A program made the translations under genes and the position numbers. 21,974 bases of DNA from DATGYC01 sp035298385 (GTDB lineage: Bacteria; Bacillota; Sulfobacillia; Symbiobacteriales; Symbiobacteriaceae): assembly GCA_035298385.1 (NCBI GenBank), contig DATGYC010000409.1, forward strand, positions 1 to 21,974, written 5' to 3'. The notes beneath the pieces were generated by a model that saw only the letters and a list, made by a program, of their open reading frames with translations, had not been told where the DNA came from and did not search any database. Below are positions 8,167 to 16,731 of the stretch, piece by piece. Position 1 is the first letter of the stretch; each line of letters begins with the position of its first letter.

Positions 8167-9009
8167 GTGAAGGTCGGTTTGGCCCTGGGCGGTGGCTTTG
8201 CGCGCGGAATGGCGCATGTGGGGGTTTTGCAGGCCCTTGAGCAGCATGCTATTCCCATTGATCTCGTGGCCGGTACCTCAGCTGGTAGCCTAGTGGGCGC
8301 CATGTATTGCGCGGGCCTGGACCCTTGGCAGATGGAGCAGCATGTTGATAAGATCAACTGGCGCTCCCTTGTCCGGCTCCGGCTCCGCCGGGATGGCCTG
8401 CTGGACGCCGAGGGGCTCGAACGCTGGATCCTCTCTATGGTTGGTGACTTGACCTTTCCGGAACTCCGCATGCCCTTCACCGTGACGGCGACCGACCTTC
8501 AGGCTGGGACGGAGGTCCTTCTACGGGAAGGAAGGGTTGCTCAGGCGGTCCGGGCAAGCTGTGCCTTTCCGGGCATCTTCTTGCCGGTCAAGTTGGGTGA
8601 GCAGACCCTGGTCGATGGCGGGCTGATCAACCCTGTCCCGACTCGGATCTGTCGAGAGATGGGCGCAGACCTCGTGATCGGCGTGGAGTTGGGCCGCTCT
8701 GCCGGTGAGCAGGTGGCGCCGCGGAACTTGATTCATATCGTCCTGGGCGCCCTCTCGCTCGTGCAGCGGCCGTTAGTCGCTTCCACACTAGCTGAAGGCG
8801 ACGTGGTGATCCAGCCGGAGTTGGGCTCCTTCAGCATCTGGGAGCTTGAACGGGCCCGGGAGATGATCGCCGAGGGCCGCAGGGCCGCCGAGGAAGCGAT
8901 CCCCGAGATCCTGGCGCTGATGGCGCGCCACGGACGCGGGGAGACTCTGGGAGAGCCGCTCTCTGGGCAGGATTCGGTGCTGATTGCGCCGAAAGAGCCG
9001 CCCCAATAG
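8167..9009 (+). CDS. patatin-like phospholipase / serine hydrolase (RssA-like)
   Basis: A 280-aa cytoplasmic patatin-family acyl hydrolase. It shows the oxyanion-hole motif LGGGFARGMAHVGVL (about 7-21), nucleophile elbow GTSAG (Ser38) and the catalytic DGG (Asp150), the Ser-Asp dyad of the family. Length and the compact single domain fit the bacterial RssA/YlbK group; the substrate is unknown. GTG start at 8167 with AAAGGAGG 8 nt upstream. There is no signal peptide. A 30-bp gap separates it from the following sigma-54 activator, so the two are probably cotranscribed. Confidence 0.88.
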   Translation: MKVGLALGGGFARGMAHVGVLQALEQHAIPIDLVAGTSAGSLVGAMYCAGLDPWQMEQHVDKINWRSLVRLRLRRDGLLDAEGLERWILSMVGDLTFPELRMPFTVTATDLQAGTEVLLREGRVAQAVRASCAFPGIFLPVKLGEQTLVDGGLINPVPTRICREMGADLVIGVELGRSAGEQVAPRNLIHIVLGALSLVQRPLVASTLAEGDVVIQPELGSFSIWELERAREMIAEGRRAAEEAIPEILALMARHGRGETLGEPLSGQDSVLIAPKEPPQ

Positions 9010-9039
9010 CGGTTAGCAGCTAAAGGAGGCCGTCCCGTA

Positions 9040-10470
9040 GTGAAGACCGAAGCAGCCCTTCAAGCCCTCCTCCACGTTATGGACGAAGGGATACACATCG
9101 TCGATCGGGACGGCGTGACCATCTATTACAACGAGCAGGCCGGCCGGAATGATGGCCTGATGCCGGATGAGGTGATCGGCCGGCACCTGCTGGAGGTCTT
9201 CCCCTCACTGTCAGCGGAGACCTCGACCCTGCTGAAGGTCCTGCAGACGGGGCGCCCCGTTCAGGAGCAGCCCCAGACCTTCGCCAACTACAAGGGGAAC
9301 CGGATCACCACGCTCAACGCCTCCTGGCCGATCTTCGAAGACGGGAAGCTTGTGGGCGCCGTCGAGGTAGCCAAGGACTTCACCCGGGTGCGGGAGCTCT
9401 CCGAGCAGGTCGTCGACCTACAGGCTGAACTCCTGGGCAAGCGAAAACGGCGGGTGGGTGCAGCGGGTGAGTCACGCTACTCGCTGCAGGATCTGATTGG
9501 CGAGCACCCCGCCATCGAGGCGGTCAAGGAGCAGGTGCGCCGGGCGGCCCGGTCTGCCTCCGCGGTCTTGCTCTACGGCGAGACCGGCACGGGCAAGGAG
9601 ATCGTCGTCCATGCGATCCACCAGACGAGCGAGCGGCGGCAGAAGCCCCTGGTCGCTCAGAACTGTGCCGCCATGCCGGAGGGACTCCTGGAGTCGCTCC
9701 TCTTCGGTACGGTGAAGGGCGCCTTCACGGGCGCCGAGGATCGCCCTGGCCTCTTTGAGCTAGCCGATGGCGGCACGCTCTACCTTGACGAGATCAACTC
9801 GATGAACCGGGAACTGCAGGCGAAGCTCCTGCGGGTTCTGCAGGACGGGAAGATCCGTCGGGTGGGCGAGGCGGTTGAGCGGACGGTCGACGTTCGAGTG
9901 ATCGCCTCCGCTAACGAGGATCCGGCCCGCCTGGTCGCTGAGGGACGGATGCGGCAGGACCTCTACTATCGCCTGAACGTGGTCTACATTGAGCTGCCGC
10001 CATTGCGGGAGCGTGGGGGGGACATCCCCCTCTTGGTGGAGCACTTCCTTCTCCGGCACGGGGCGCCCAGCGTCCAGGTCGCGCCGGAGCTCATTGGATT
10101 CTTTGAGCGGTACACCTGGCCCGGAAATGTGCGGGAACTGGAGCATGCCCTTGAGGCGGCGCTCCAGATGGCTGCCGGTCCGGAACTGACCCTGGCGGAC
10201 CTGCCGCTCCACCTGCAACGGGCCGCGACCGGCCGGACACTGGGGATCGGGGCGCCTCGGCGAGAGCGTCCCCCCCTTCAGCCGACGGAGGCAGAGGAAG
10301 GTCAGGGGCTTCTCCTCCGCTCCGCGGTCAAGGACCTGGAGCGAGAGGCGATTCAGCAGGCCTTATCGGCTGCGAAGGGGAACCTGTCGCAGGCGGCGGC
10401 TATTCTAGGGCTACCGCGGCAGACCCTACAGTATCGGGTGAAGAAACTCGGCCTCCGGAGCAAGGAATAG
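9040..10470 (+). CDS. sigma-54-dependent activator (PAS-AAA+-Fis, RocR-like)
   Basis: A 476-aa bacterial enhancer-binding protein. N-terminal PAS sensor at about 1-125 (ALLHVMDEGIHIVDRDGVTIYYN). The AAA+ domain at about 150-385 has Walker A GETGTGKE (180-187), the sigma-54 contact loop GAFTGA (227-232) intact, Walker B GGTLYLDEI and a YYRLNV segment. A C-terminal Fis-type helix-turn-helix lies at about 435-472 (GNLSQAAAILGLPRQTLQYRVKKLGL). The LLFGTVKGAFTGA context is the spelling I recall from RocR-type regulators of arginine/amino-acid catabolism. GTG start with AAAGGAGG 10 nt upstream. I found no convincing -24/-12 promoter in the window, so its target is probably elsewhere. The PAS ligand is unknown. 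Confidence 0.9.
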   Translation: MKTEAALQALLHVMDEGIHIVDRDGVTIYYNEQAGRNDGLMPDEVIGRHLLEVFPSLSAETSTLLKVLQTGRPVQEQPQTFANYKGNRITTLNASWPIFEDGKLVGAVEVAKDFTRVRELSEQVVDLQAELLGKRKRRVGAAGESRYSLQDLIGEHPAIEAVKEQVRRAARSASAVLLYGETGTGKEIVVHAIHQTSERRQKPLVAQNCAAMPEGLLESLLFGTVKGAFTGAEDRPGLFELADGGTLYLDEINSMNRELQAKLLRVLQDGKIRRVGEAVERTVDVRVIASANEDPARLVAEGRMRQDLYYRLNVVYIELPPLRERGGDIPLLVEHFLLRHGAPSVQVAPELIGFFERYTWPGNVRELEHALEAALQMAAGPELTLADLPLHLQRAATGRTLGIGAPRRERPPLQPTEAEEGQGLLLRSAVKDLEREAIQQALSAAKGNLSQAAAILGLPRQTLQYRVKKLGLRSKE

Positions 10471-10476
10471 CGAGCA

Positions 10477-10506
10477 GAGCGAGGGAACAACCCTCGCTCC
10501 TTTTTT
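10477..10506 (+). terminator. terminator after sigma-54 activator
   Basis: Stem GAGCGAGGG (10477-10485) with CCCTCGCTC (10491-10499), loop AACAA, is followed by C and six T residues. Confidence 0.92.
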
Positions 10507-10535
10507 CTTTGCCCGAGAAGGGAAAGATAAAGTCT

Positions 10536-10551
10536 CATGGTATATACCACT
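10536..10551 (+). promoter_or_regulatory. DasR/NagR-like (GntR family) operator
   Basis: CATGGTATATACCACT contains a perfect 12-bp palindrome TGGTATATACCA (10538-10549). It matches the dre-type operator ACTGGTCTAGACCACT (recalled consensus) at 12 of 16 positions. It lies 28 nt before the hexosaminidase start. A second site with the same TATACCACT half is at 12560-12575. Confidence 0.6.
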
Positions 10552-10578
10552 ACAGCGAGACCACTAGGAGGTAGAACC

Positions 10579-12444
10579 ATGTCGACTACCCCGCGGCTCT
10601 TCCCGGTGCCCAAGCAGGTCGAGTGGCGTTCCGGAGGGATCGATCTCCCGCAGGATTTGGTCCTTGTACTGACGGCGTGGCCGCAGGAGCTCTACCCTGC
10701 CGCCCAGCGTCTCCAACAGCAGGTGCAGGCTCGGCTTGGTATGACGGTCTCGATCGTAGCCAGCACGGTTGGCCTGGCAGATGTCGTCCACGTTGAGGTG
10801 GTCGCCACCGACTCGATCGCCCACCCGCAGGGCTATGAGTTGACGGTCTCCCCGAAGCAGATCCGGATCGCCGCGCAGGATCCGGCTGGTGCGGCTTATG
10901 GCCTGGCTACCCTGGGTCAGCTTTGCAGCCGCCGCCAGGTTCCGTGCGTGGTGATTGCCGATCAGCCCGACTTTGAGCGTCGTGGCGTCATGCTGGACAT
11001 CAGCCGGGGCAAGGTCCCGACCATGGAGACGCTCTACCGCTTCGTGGAGATGCTGGCTGACCTGAAGCTGAACGAGTTCCAGCTCTACACCGAGCATACC
11101 TTTGCGTATCGCAAGCACCAGCAGGTCTGGCAGAACTGGTCGCCGATGACCGGTGAGCAGATCCTGGCGCTCGACCGCTACTGCCGGGAGCGTTTCATCG
11201 ACCTGGTGCCGAACCAGAACTCCTTCGGTCACATGTATGACTGGCTGATCCACGAGCCGTACCATCACTTGGCGGAGACGCTGGAGGGGTGGAAGGGCTG
11301 GGGGATCTGGTTCGATGGGCCGTTCTCCCTCTGCCCGACCGAGCCGGCCGTGGTCCCGTTCTTGGGTGAGCTCTATGATGAGTTGCTGCCGCACTTCTCT
11401 AGCGCCTACTTCAACGTGGGTTGTGACGAGACGCTCGATGTGGGCCAGGGGCGGAGCAAGGAGGCGGTGGAACAACAGGGTGAGCACCGCGTCTACGTGG
11501 ATCTGTTGCTTAAGATCTACGACCAAGTGAAGGCCCGGGGCAAGACGATGCAGTTCTGGGGTGACATCATCATCAAGGCACCGGAGTACATCGCAGAACT
11601 GCCAAAGGATATCGTCGCGCTCGAGTGGGGCTACGAGGCGGATCACCCGTTTGACAGCCACTGTGAGGCGTTTGCGAAGGCGGGGGTGCCCTTCTACGTC
11701 TGTCCGGGTACCTCAACCTGGAACTCGCTGGCGGGGCGTACGGATAACGCCTATGGCAATATGCTGAACGCCGCGGAGAACGGCCTGAAGCACGGGGCGA
11801 TAGGCTTCCTGAACACCATCTGGGGCGACCGGGGCCATCAGGATTATCAGCCGGTCTCCTACCTGCCGATCGCCTTTGGTGCGGGTGTCAGCTGGTCGCT
11901 CGAGACCAACCGGGAGGCTGATGTGCCAGCCTATCTGAGCGAAGCGCTTTTTGTGGATCGGTCAGGCAAGATTGGCCAGGTGCTCTACGACTTGGGCAAC
12001 GTCTATCAGGCGATTGGCGTTCCGTCGTTCAACGGCTCTCTGATGGGCTATCTGCTCCACCAGCCGGTCAAGAGCGATCGTCTCTTGAAGGACGTGACTG
12101 CTGCCGGGCTGGAGAACGCGGCGGCGACGATCCGGCGGTTGGCTGCTGCCTTTGGTGAGTTGGAGCTCGGGTGTCCGGATGGCGCCCTGGTCTTGCGTGA
12201 ACTGGCCAACGGCGTGCGCATGCTGCTCCACGCCTGCGAACTGGGCAAGTTGAAGCTTACCCTGCGGGATGGCGGGGCGCCCGACCGGGCCCACGTGCAG
12301 CGACTTGCTCTCGACATGGACGAGATCATTGCGGAACACCGCCTGCTCTGGCTGGAACGGAATCGCCTGGGCGGCCTGGAGGAGCGGAGCCTGAAGCCGC
12401 TCCGTCAGATCGGTCAGGACTACGCCGAATTGTTAAAAGTGTAA
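10579..12444 (+). CDS. GH20-type beta-N-acetylhexosaminidase, cytoplasmic
   Basis: A 621-aa glycoside hydrolase. The N-terminal GH20b-like domain covers about 1-130 (LFPVPKQVEW, then PQGYELTV and AAYGLATLGQL). The TIM-barrel follows from about 137 with RRGVMLDISRGKVPTMETL. The acid pair equivalent to GH20 Asp-Glu is Asp283-Glu284 in FNVGCDE. The predicted reaction is removal of terminal N-acetylhexosamine from short oligosaccharides or glycoconjugates. There is no signal peptide, so substrates must be imported, consistent with the ABC transporter downstream. ATG at 10579 with AGGAGGT 6 nt upstream; an in-frame ATG at 10537 lies inside the operator. A DasR/NagR-like operator precedes it. The exact subfamily and linkage specificity are not certain. 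Confidence 0.8.
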   Translation: MSTTPRLFPVPKQVEWRSGGIDLPQDLVLVLTAWPQELYPAAQRLQQQVQARLGMTVSIVASTVGLADVVHVEVVATDSIAHPQGYELTVSPKQIRIAAQDPAGAAYGLATLGQLCSRRQVPCVVIADQPDFERRGVMLDISRGKVPTMETLYRFVEMLADLKLNEFQLYTEHTFAYRKHQQVWQNWSPMTGEQILALDRYCRERFIDLVPNQNSFGHMYDWLIHEPYHHLAETLEGWKGWGIWFDGPFSLCPTEPAVVPFLGELYDELLPHFSSAYFNVGCDETLDVGQGRSKEAVEQQGEHRVYVDLLLKIYDQVKARGKTMQFWGDIIIKAPEYIAELPKDIVALEWGYEADHPFDSHCEAFAKAGVPFYVCPGTSTWNSLAGRTDNAYGNMLNAAENGLKHGAIGFLNTIWGDRGHQDYQPVSYLPIAFGAGVSWSLETNREADVPAYLSEALFVDRSGKIGQVLYDLGNVYQAIGVPSFNGSLMGYLLHQPVKSDRLLKDVTAAGLENAAATIRRLAAAFGELELGCPDGALVLRELANGVRMLLHACELGKLKLTLRDGGAPDRAHVQRLALDMDEIIAEHRLLWLERNRLGGLEERSLKPLRQIGQDYAELLKV

Positions 12445-12455
12445 GCGTAATAATG

Positions 12456-12489
12456 AAAAGTGCACGGTTTATTGACCGTGCACTTTTCT
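12456..12489 (+). terminator. terminator after GH20 gene
   Basis: A perfect 13-bp stem AAAAGTGCACGGT / ACCGTGCACTTTT has loop TTATTG and A- and T-rich flanks, so it may act in both directions. Confidence 0.92.
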
Positions 12490-12533
12490 ATATGATGTTG
12501 TGCTTTATTTTTGCCGGTCAAGCAGGATAACGA

Positions 12534-12575
12534 GTGAACCTGTCCAACTAAAGTAGTATAGTCGTCTATACCACT
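12534..12575 (+). promoter_or_regulatory. transporter promoter with DasR/NagR-like operator
   Basis: A good -10 TATAGT (12557-12562) has a poor -35 (GTGAAC, 12534-12539) 17 nt upstream. AGTCGTCTATACCACT (12560-12575) matches the recalled dre consensus at 13 of 16 positions and overlaps the -10, a repressor-like placement. A palindrome GTATAG-TCGT-CTATAC (12556-12571) overlaps it. The same half-site occurs before the GH20 gene. Confidence 0.55.
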
Positions 12576-12651
12576 TTGAATGAGCCGATCTCCTACTTGA
12601 GGAGGAGATGCTCCTCTGGGCTGGGCACAACACTACGACAGAAAGTGTGGA

Positions 12652-13632
12652 GTGACCTTGAGGAAGCTGTTGATGTCTCTGGTGACCGTGCTCTTTGCCA
12701 TGGTTGTTATGTTTGTGGTGATCCAGAGCATGCCGGGCAATCCGGTGGAGACGCTCGCCGCCGAGATCGCCAAAAGCGAGAATATCGAGCTCAGTCTCGC
12801 TACGCAGAAGGCGATTAGCGTCCTGAACTACAATCCGAATATCCCGGTCTACGAGCGGCTGGCGAACTACGTTGGCGGGATCGCCCGCGGGAATCTCGGC
12901 GACTCCCTCATCTATCACAAGCCGGTCTTATCTCTGGTTCTGGGAGCGCTGCCTTGGACGCTCTTGGTCCTGACGATCTCCCTCTCCCTCTCGTTTAGTG
13001 TAGGTGTCCTGCTGGGCATCTTCATCGCCTGGAAGCGGAGCCGGTGGCTTAACTCGGTATTAACCGTATGGCAGTCGGTCTTCGGATCGATCCCTGACTA
13101 CATCGTGGCCTACCTGCTGATCTTCTTGTTCGCAGTCACTCTGGGCTGGCTGCCATCCCGTGGCCCATACAGCTCGAGTGTGACCCCTGGCCCGAACCTC
13201 GGGTTCGTGCTCAGTGTTGTGCAGCACGCCATCCTCCCGGTCTTGGCCTACTTCCTGACTACGGTCGCCAGCTGGACGATCGGCATGAGGGCGAACGCCC
13301 AGACAGTGCTTGGTGAGGATTATGTGGCCTATGCACAGGCCCGTGGCCTCTCCCAGCGCCGAATCCTCACCAGCTACGTCGGTCGGAACTCCATTCTGCC
13401 GATGATCACCAGCCTGGCCATCGCCTTCGGCTTCATGTTCGGCGGCTCGCCGCTGATCGAAAACCTCTTCCTGTATCCTGGGGTCGGCTACTACTTGAGC
13501 ACCGCTCTCTCCCGCCGTGATTTCCCCCTGATGCAGGGTATGTACTTCATCATGATCGTCGTGGTGGTACTCTCGGGGTTGTTGGCGGAGAAGGTCTACA
13601 CCATTCTCAATCCACGCTTGAGGGAGAAGTAG
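12652..13632 (+). CDS. Opp/Dpp-type ABC transporter permease 1 (DppB-like)
   Basis: A 326-aa inner-membrane permease. The N-terminal helix LMSLVTVLFAMVVMFVVIQSMPGNPVE is typical of the DppB/OppB branch. It has about six membrane helices and a cytoplasmic EAA-type loop DYVAYAQARGLSQRRILTSYVGRNSILP (about 223-250) that contacts the ATPases. GTG 12652 is used; TTG 12658 has a better placed GGAG 5 nt upstream and would remove only two residues. It is the first gene of the transporter operon, after an operator-bearing leader with a small GAGGAG/CTCCTC hairpin (12601-12618 region). The substrate class of this family includes peptides and also oligosaccharides. Confidence 0.9.
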   Translation: MTLRKLLMSLVTVLFAMVVMFVVIQSMPGNPVETLAAEIAKSENIELSLATQKAISVLNYNPNIPVYERLANYVGGIARGNLGDSLIYHKPVLSLVLGALPWTLLVLTISLSLSFSVGVLLGIFIAWKRSRWLNSVLTVWQSVFGSIPDYIVAYLLIFLFAVTLGWLPSRGPYSSSVTPGPNLGFVLSVVQHAILPVLAYFLTTVASWTIGMRANAQTVLGEDYVAYAQARGLSQRRILTSYVGRNSILPMITSLAIAFGFMFGGSPLIENLFLYPGVGYYLSTALSRRDFPLMQGMYFIMIVVVVLSGLLAEKVYTILNPRLREK

Positions 13633-13637
13633 CCGGC

Positions 13638-14507
13638 ATGAAAAGAAACAAGAACACGACGTCGGGAATCCGAGCCTTCATCTCTGTAATCTGGCGTAAT
13701 CCGCTCTCTCGAGTGGGCTTCATCCTCTTGGTGCTCTTCTTACTGATGGCGATTCTGGGGCCGGAGCTCATTCCTGCGCTCAAGTCCAACTACGCCAATC
13801 GTCTGAAGCCGCCGTCGGCGGACCACTGGCTGGGTACCGATCTGGCTGGTAAGGATACGCTGGCTCAGCTAGTCCTTGGCTCCCGCGACGTTCTCTTGGT
13901 GGCCGCTTACGCGGGTGTCTTCGCCATCTCCTTCGCAACGATCATCGGTGTCGTCGCTGGTCTGCAGGGCGGGGCTGTTGACAACGCGCTCATGCTGTTC
14001 ACCAACGTCATCCTGACGACGCCGACCTTCCCGATGACGATGATCCTCTCCATGGTGATCCGCACGTCGAACTCGTTGGTCTTCGGCCTGATGCTCAGCC
14101 TCTTCTCCTGGGCGGGTCTGGCGAAGGCGATTCGGTCCCAGGTGCTCACCCTGAAGCACCGGGAGTTCATCGAGGCGAGCCGGATCATGGGCATCAGCAA
14201 GGTCAACATCATCCTGTACGACGTGCTGCCCAACATCGTCTCCTATATCGCCGTTAACTTCATCTCGATCATGCGTAACGCCATCACCGCCAGCGTTGGC
14301 CTGATGGTGCTCGGCCTGGTCCCGTTCCAGGGCAACCACTGGGGCGTCATGATCACCGTGGCAATCTCGCAGACGGGCGCCCTGATGGGCTCTGGCTCCA
14401 TGGTCTACTTCCTGGCGCCGGTCGTCTGTCTGATGCTGTTCCAGCTGGGCTGCTACTTCTTTGCCACCGGGCTGGACGAGGCGCTCAACCCGCGCCTGCG
14501 TTCGTAA
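13638..14507 (+). CDS. Opp/Dpp-type ABC transporter permease 2 (DppC-like)
   Basis: A 289-aa inner-membrane permease. The N-terminal cytoplasmic segment IWRNPLSRVG leads into the first helix; the DppC-type HWLGTDLAGKDTLAQLVLGSRDVLLV block is at about 55-80; and the EAA loop HREFIEASRIMGISKVNIILYDVLPN is at about 174-199. It pairs with permease 1, whose stop is 5 bp upstream. ATG 13638 with AGGGAG 11 nt upstream. Confidence 0.92.
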   Translation: MKRNKNTTSGIRAFISVIWRNPLSRVGFILLVLFLLMAILGPELIPALKSNYANRLKPPSADHWLGTDLAGKDTLAQLVLGSRDVLLVAAYAGVFAISFATIIGVVAGLQGGAVDNALMLFTNVILTTPTFPMTMILSMVIRTSNSLVFGLMLSLFSWAGLAKAIRSQVLTLKHREFIEASRIMGISKVNIILYDVLPNIVSYIAVNFISIMRNAITASVGLMVLGLVPFQGNHWGVMITVAISQTGALMGSGSMVYFLAPVVCLMLFQLGCYFFATGLDEALNPRLRS

Positions 14508-14518
14508 GGGGGAGCATA

Positions 14519-15523
14519 ATGTCAGACCTAATCCTAGAGGTAAAAAATCTATCCGTAGAGTTCGTCATGCACGACCGGAAGGTGCGCGCCTGTGACAACG
14601 TCAGCCTCACGATCAAGCGGGGCGAGATCGTCGGTATCATCGGGGAGAGCGGCAGCGGCAAGACGACGCTCACCTCCGGCATTCTGAACCTGATCCGGGC
14701 GCCCGGCCGCATCGCCTCGGGTGAAGTGATCTACTATCCCCGTGAGGGCGGAAGCATCGACCTCCTCAAGCTGAGCGAGGCGGAGTTCGCCAAGCATCGC
14801 TGGACGAACCTGACAAGTGTCTTCCAGGCGGCGCAGAACGTCATGAACCCCTCGCTGAAGATCAAGGAGCACTTCGTCGAGACGGCACACGCCCACGATC
14901 CGAACTTGAAAGAGGAAGAGATCCTGGCCAAGGCGCGCAAGCTGCTTAGCCAGGTCCGGTTGGAGGAGCGTGTGCTGGACTGCTATCCGCACCAGCTCTC
15001 CGGCGGCATGAAGCAGCGCACGATCATTGCGCTCAGCCTGATCCTCGACCCGGACATCCTCTTCCTGGATGAGCCGACCACGGCGCTTGATGTGATCACC
15101 CAGTGGTACATCCTTGACATCCTGAAGCAGGTCCAGAAGGAGTACGGGCTGACGATGGTCTTCAGCACGCATGATGTATCGATTATCGGCTCGGTGGTCG
15201 ATCGTCTGGCCGTCATGTACGCGGGCGAGGTCGTTGAGTTTGGCCCGGTCCTGGATCTGTTCAAGCGGCCCACGCATCCGTACACGGCCGGTCTGATGCA
15301 GGCCATCCCGTCCCTGCGGGATGACATTACGCAGCGCAAGGCGATTCCGGGCCATCCGCCCGACCCGTCGAACCTGCCTGACGCCTGCCGGTTTGCTGCT
15401 CGCTGCTGGGCGCACGCCGCCGGACTCTGCGAGGGCGCCCGGGAGCAGACGACACGCTTGTACAACAGCCGTGACGGACAGGTCACGCGTTGCTACAGCT
15501 GGGAGAAGGTGTTCACGAAATGA
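14519..15523 (+). CDS. Opp/Dpp-type ABC transporter ATPase 1 (DppD-like)
   Basis: A 334-aa ATP-binding subunit. Walker A GESGSGKT (42-49), Q-loop VFQAAQNVMNP (about 101-111), signature LSGGMKQR (160-167), Walker B ILFLDEP (180-186) and the H-loop in STHD. The C-terminal oligopeptide-ABC extension has the cysteine-rich CRFAARCWAHAAGLC. ATG has AGGGGGAG 4-5 nt upstream. Its TGA overlaps the start of the second ATPase (ATGA), indicating translational coupling and equal production of the two ATPases. Confidence 0.93.
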   Translation: MSDLILEVKNLSVEFVMHDRKVRACDNVSLTIKRGEIVGIIGESGSGKTTLTSGILNLIRAPGRIASGEVIYYPREGGSIDLLKLSEAEFAKHRWTNLTSVFQAAQNVMNPSLKIKEHFVETAHAHDPNLKEEEILAKARKLLSQVRLEERVLDCYPHQLSGGMKQRTIIALSLILDPDILFLDEPTTALDVITQWYILDILKQVQKEYGLTMVFSTHDVSIIGSVVDRLAVMYAGEVVEFGPVLDLFKRPTHPYTAGLMQAIPSLRDDITQRKAIPGHPPDPSNLPDACRFAARCWAHAAGLCEGAREQTTRLYNSRDGQVTRCYSWEKVFTK

Positions 15524-16521
15524 GTCTGATCGAACTGCAGAACGTCGGGGTCTCCTTCCCGTCCGAGCGGAAGAAGGACGAACGGGTGGGCGCCCTGGTC
15601 GGCATGAACCTGAAGATCGAACCCGGTGAGATCGTGGCTGTCGTCGGCGAGAGTGGTTGTGGCAAGTCCACCTTGGGTAAGGTGATCACCGACATCTACC
15701 AGCCCACCGAGGGCAAGATTCTCTATGGCGGTAAGGATCTGCGCTCCTTGAACGGCAAGGAGTACAAGGAGTATCGGCTGGCGGTCCAGATGATCCACCA
15801 GGACTCCTACGCCGCACTCAACCCGAATCGGACCATCTTCCAGTCTCTATCGCTACCGCTCTTGCAGCACAAGCTGGTCAAGAACAAGAACGAGGCCTGG
15901 GAGCTTCTGACCGGACTCTTTGAGGAGACCGGGCTTACGCCGGCGGAGGTCTTCCTGGAGAAGTACCCGCATCAGCTCTCAGGTGGCCAGCGGCAGCGCA
16001 TTCTGCTGGCCCGGGCGCTTTCGGTTAAGCCGAAGTTGATCGTGGCGGACGAGCCGGTCTCCATGGTTGACGTCTCCCTGCGCATCTCCCTACTCGACCT
16101 GATGGCTCGGGCCAACCAGAAGTACGGGATCTCGTTTGTCTATATCACCCATGATCTAGGCACGGCCCGCTACATCGCTCAGCATGGCCGCATTGCGGTT
16201 ATGTACCTGGGGCGGATGGTTGAGCTGAATCAGATCCAGGCGGCGCTGGACAAGCCAGCCCACCCCTACTTCCATGCGCTAATCGCTGCAGTGCCTGAGG
16301 CCGACCCGACCCTCCGGGAGGGCCGCCTTGCGCAACTGCCGTTGAAGTCCTTTGACATGCCCAGTGTCGTCAACGCACCGCCAGGCTGCAAGTTCCATCC
16401 GCGCTGTCCCCATGCGCAGGAGCGGTGCAGCGTGGAGGAACCTGCGCTACGCCCGTATGAGGGAGGCTTGGTCGCATGTCACTTCGTCGAGCAGATCCTG
16501 GCCGGCGAGCCGGAGCAGTAG
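15520..16521 (+). CDS. Opp/Dpp-type ABC transporter ATPase 2 (DppF-like)
   Basis: A 333-aa ATP-binding subunit. Walker A GESGCGKS (43-50), signature LSGGQRQRI, Walker B LIVADEP and D-loop SMVD (usually SALD). The C-terminal PPGCKFHPRCPHAQERC motif is typical of the family. The ATG overlaps the previous stop (ATGA), and the longer in-frame start at 15490 is disfavoured. Its 3' end overlaps the small membrane ORF by 46 bp. Confidence 0.93.
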   Translation: MSLIELQNVGVSFPSERKKDERVGALVGMNLKIEPGEIVAVVGESGCGKSTLGKVITDIYQPTEGKILYGGKDLRSLNGKEYKEYRLAVQMIHQDSYAALNPNRTIFQSLSLPLLQHKLVKNKNEAWELLTGLFEETGLTPAEVFLEKYPHQLSGGQRQRILLARALSVKPKLIVADEPVSMVDVSLRISLLDLMARANQKYGISFVYITHDLGTARYIAQHGRIAVMYLGRMVELNQIQAALDKPAHPYFHALIAAVPEADPTLREGRLAQLPLKSFDMPSVVNAPPGCKFHPRCPHAQERCSVEEPALRPYEGGLVACHFVEQILAGEPEQ

Positions 16522-16721
16522 ACGCGAGTCAACCGACCCAGATCTTGCGCGTGACCGTCAGTGTGGCTGTGGCCTTTCTGATCGTGTCGCTCCTCGCTCT
16601 GGCCTTCGCCCCCAAGGACCCGGGTACACTCACGCTCTATGGCTTGGTTATCGGGTTGAATCTTTTGCTGATCCTGGCGTATTGGCCAGCCAGCAAGTGG
16701 CTGCAGCGACTTAGTCGCTAG
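16476..16721 (+). CDS. small two-helix membrane protein overlapping ATPase 2
   Basis: An 81-aa ORF. It has two hydrophobic stretches, about 26-45 (VTVSVAVAFLIVSLLALAF) and about 52-70 (TLTLYGLVIGLNLLLILAYW), separated by a short PKDPG turn. ATG 16476 has GGGAGG 9 nt upstream inside the ATPase gene; GTG 16551 would start right at the first helix and is an alternative. I do not recognise a family. The position between the ATPases and the binding protein suggests a transporter accessory, which is inference. Confidence 0.55.
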   Translation: MSLRRADPGRRAGAVDASQPTQILRVTVSVAVAFLIVSLLALAFAPKDPGTLTLYGLVIGLNLLLILAYWPASKWLQRLSR

Positions 16722-16731
16722 CCTGCTTCGG

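Noticed and set aside
9040..10560. Sigma-54 promoter near the activator or GH20 gene
   Set aside because: No GG-N10-GC arrangement with TGGCAC/TTGC-like context was found in the intergenic gaps examined.
6692..12543. Identical 10-mer GTGAACCTGT at 6692 and 12534, as a shared ECF -35
   Set aside because: At 6692 a TCTA element follows at 17 nt, but at 12534 the nearest CGTCTA is 22 nt away and a sigma-70-like -10 is better placed. Probably chance.
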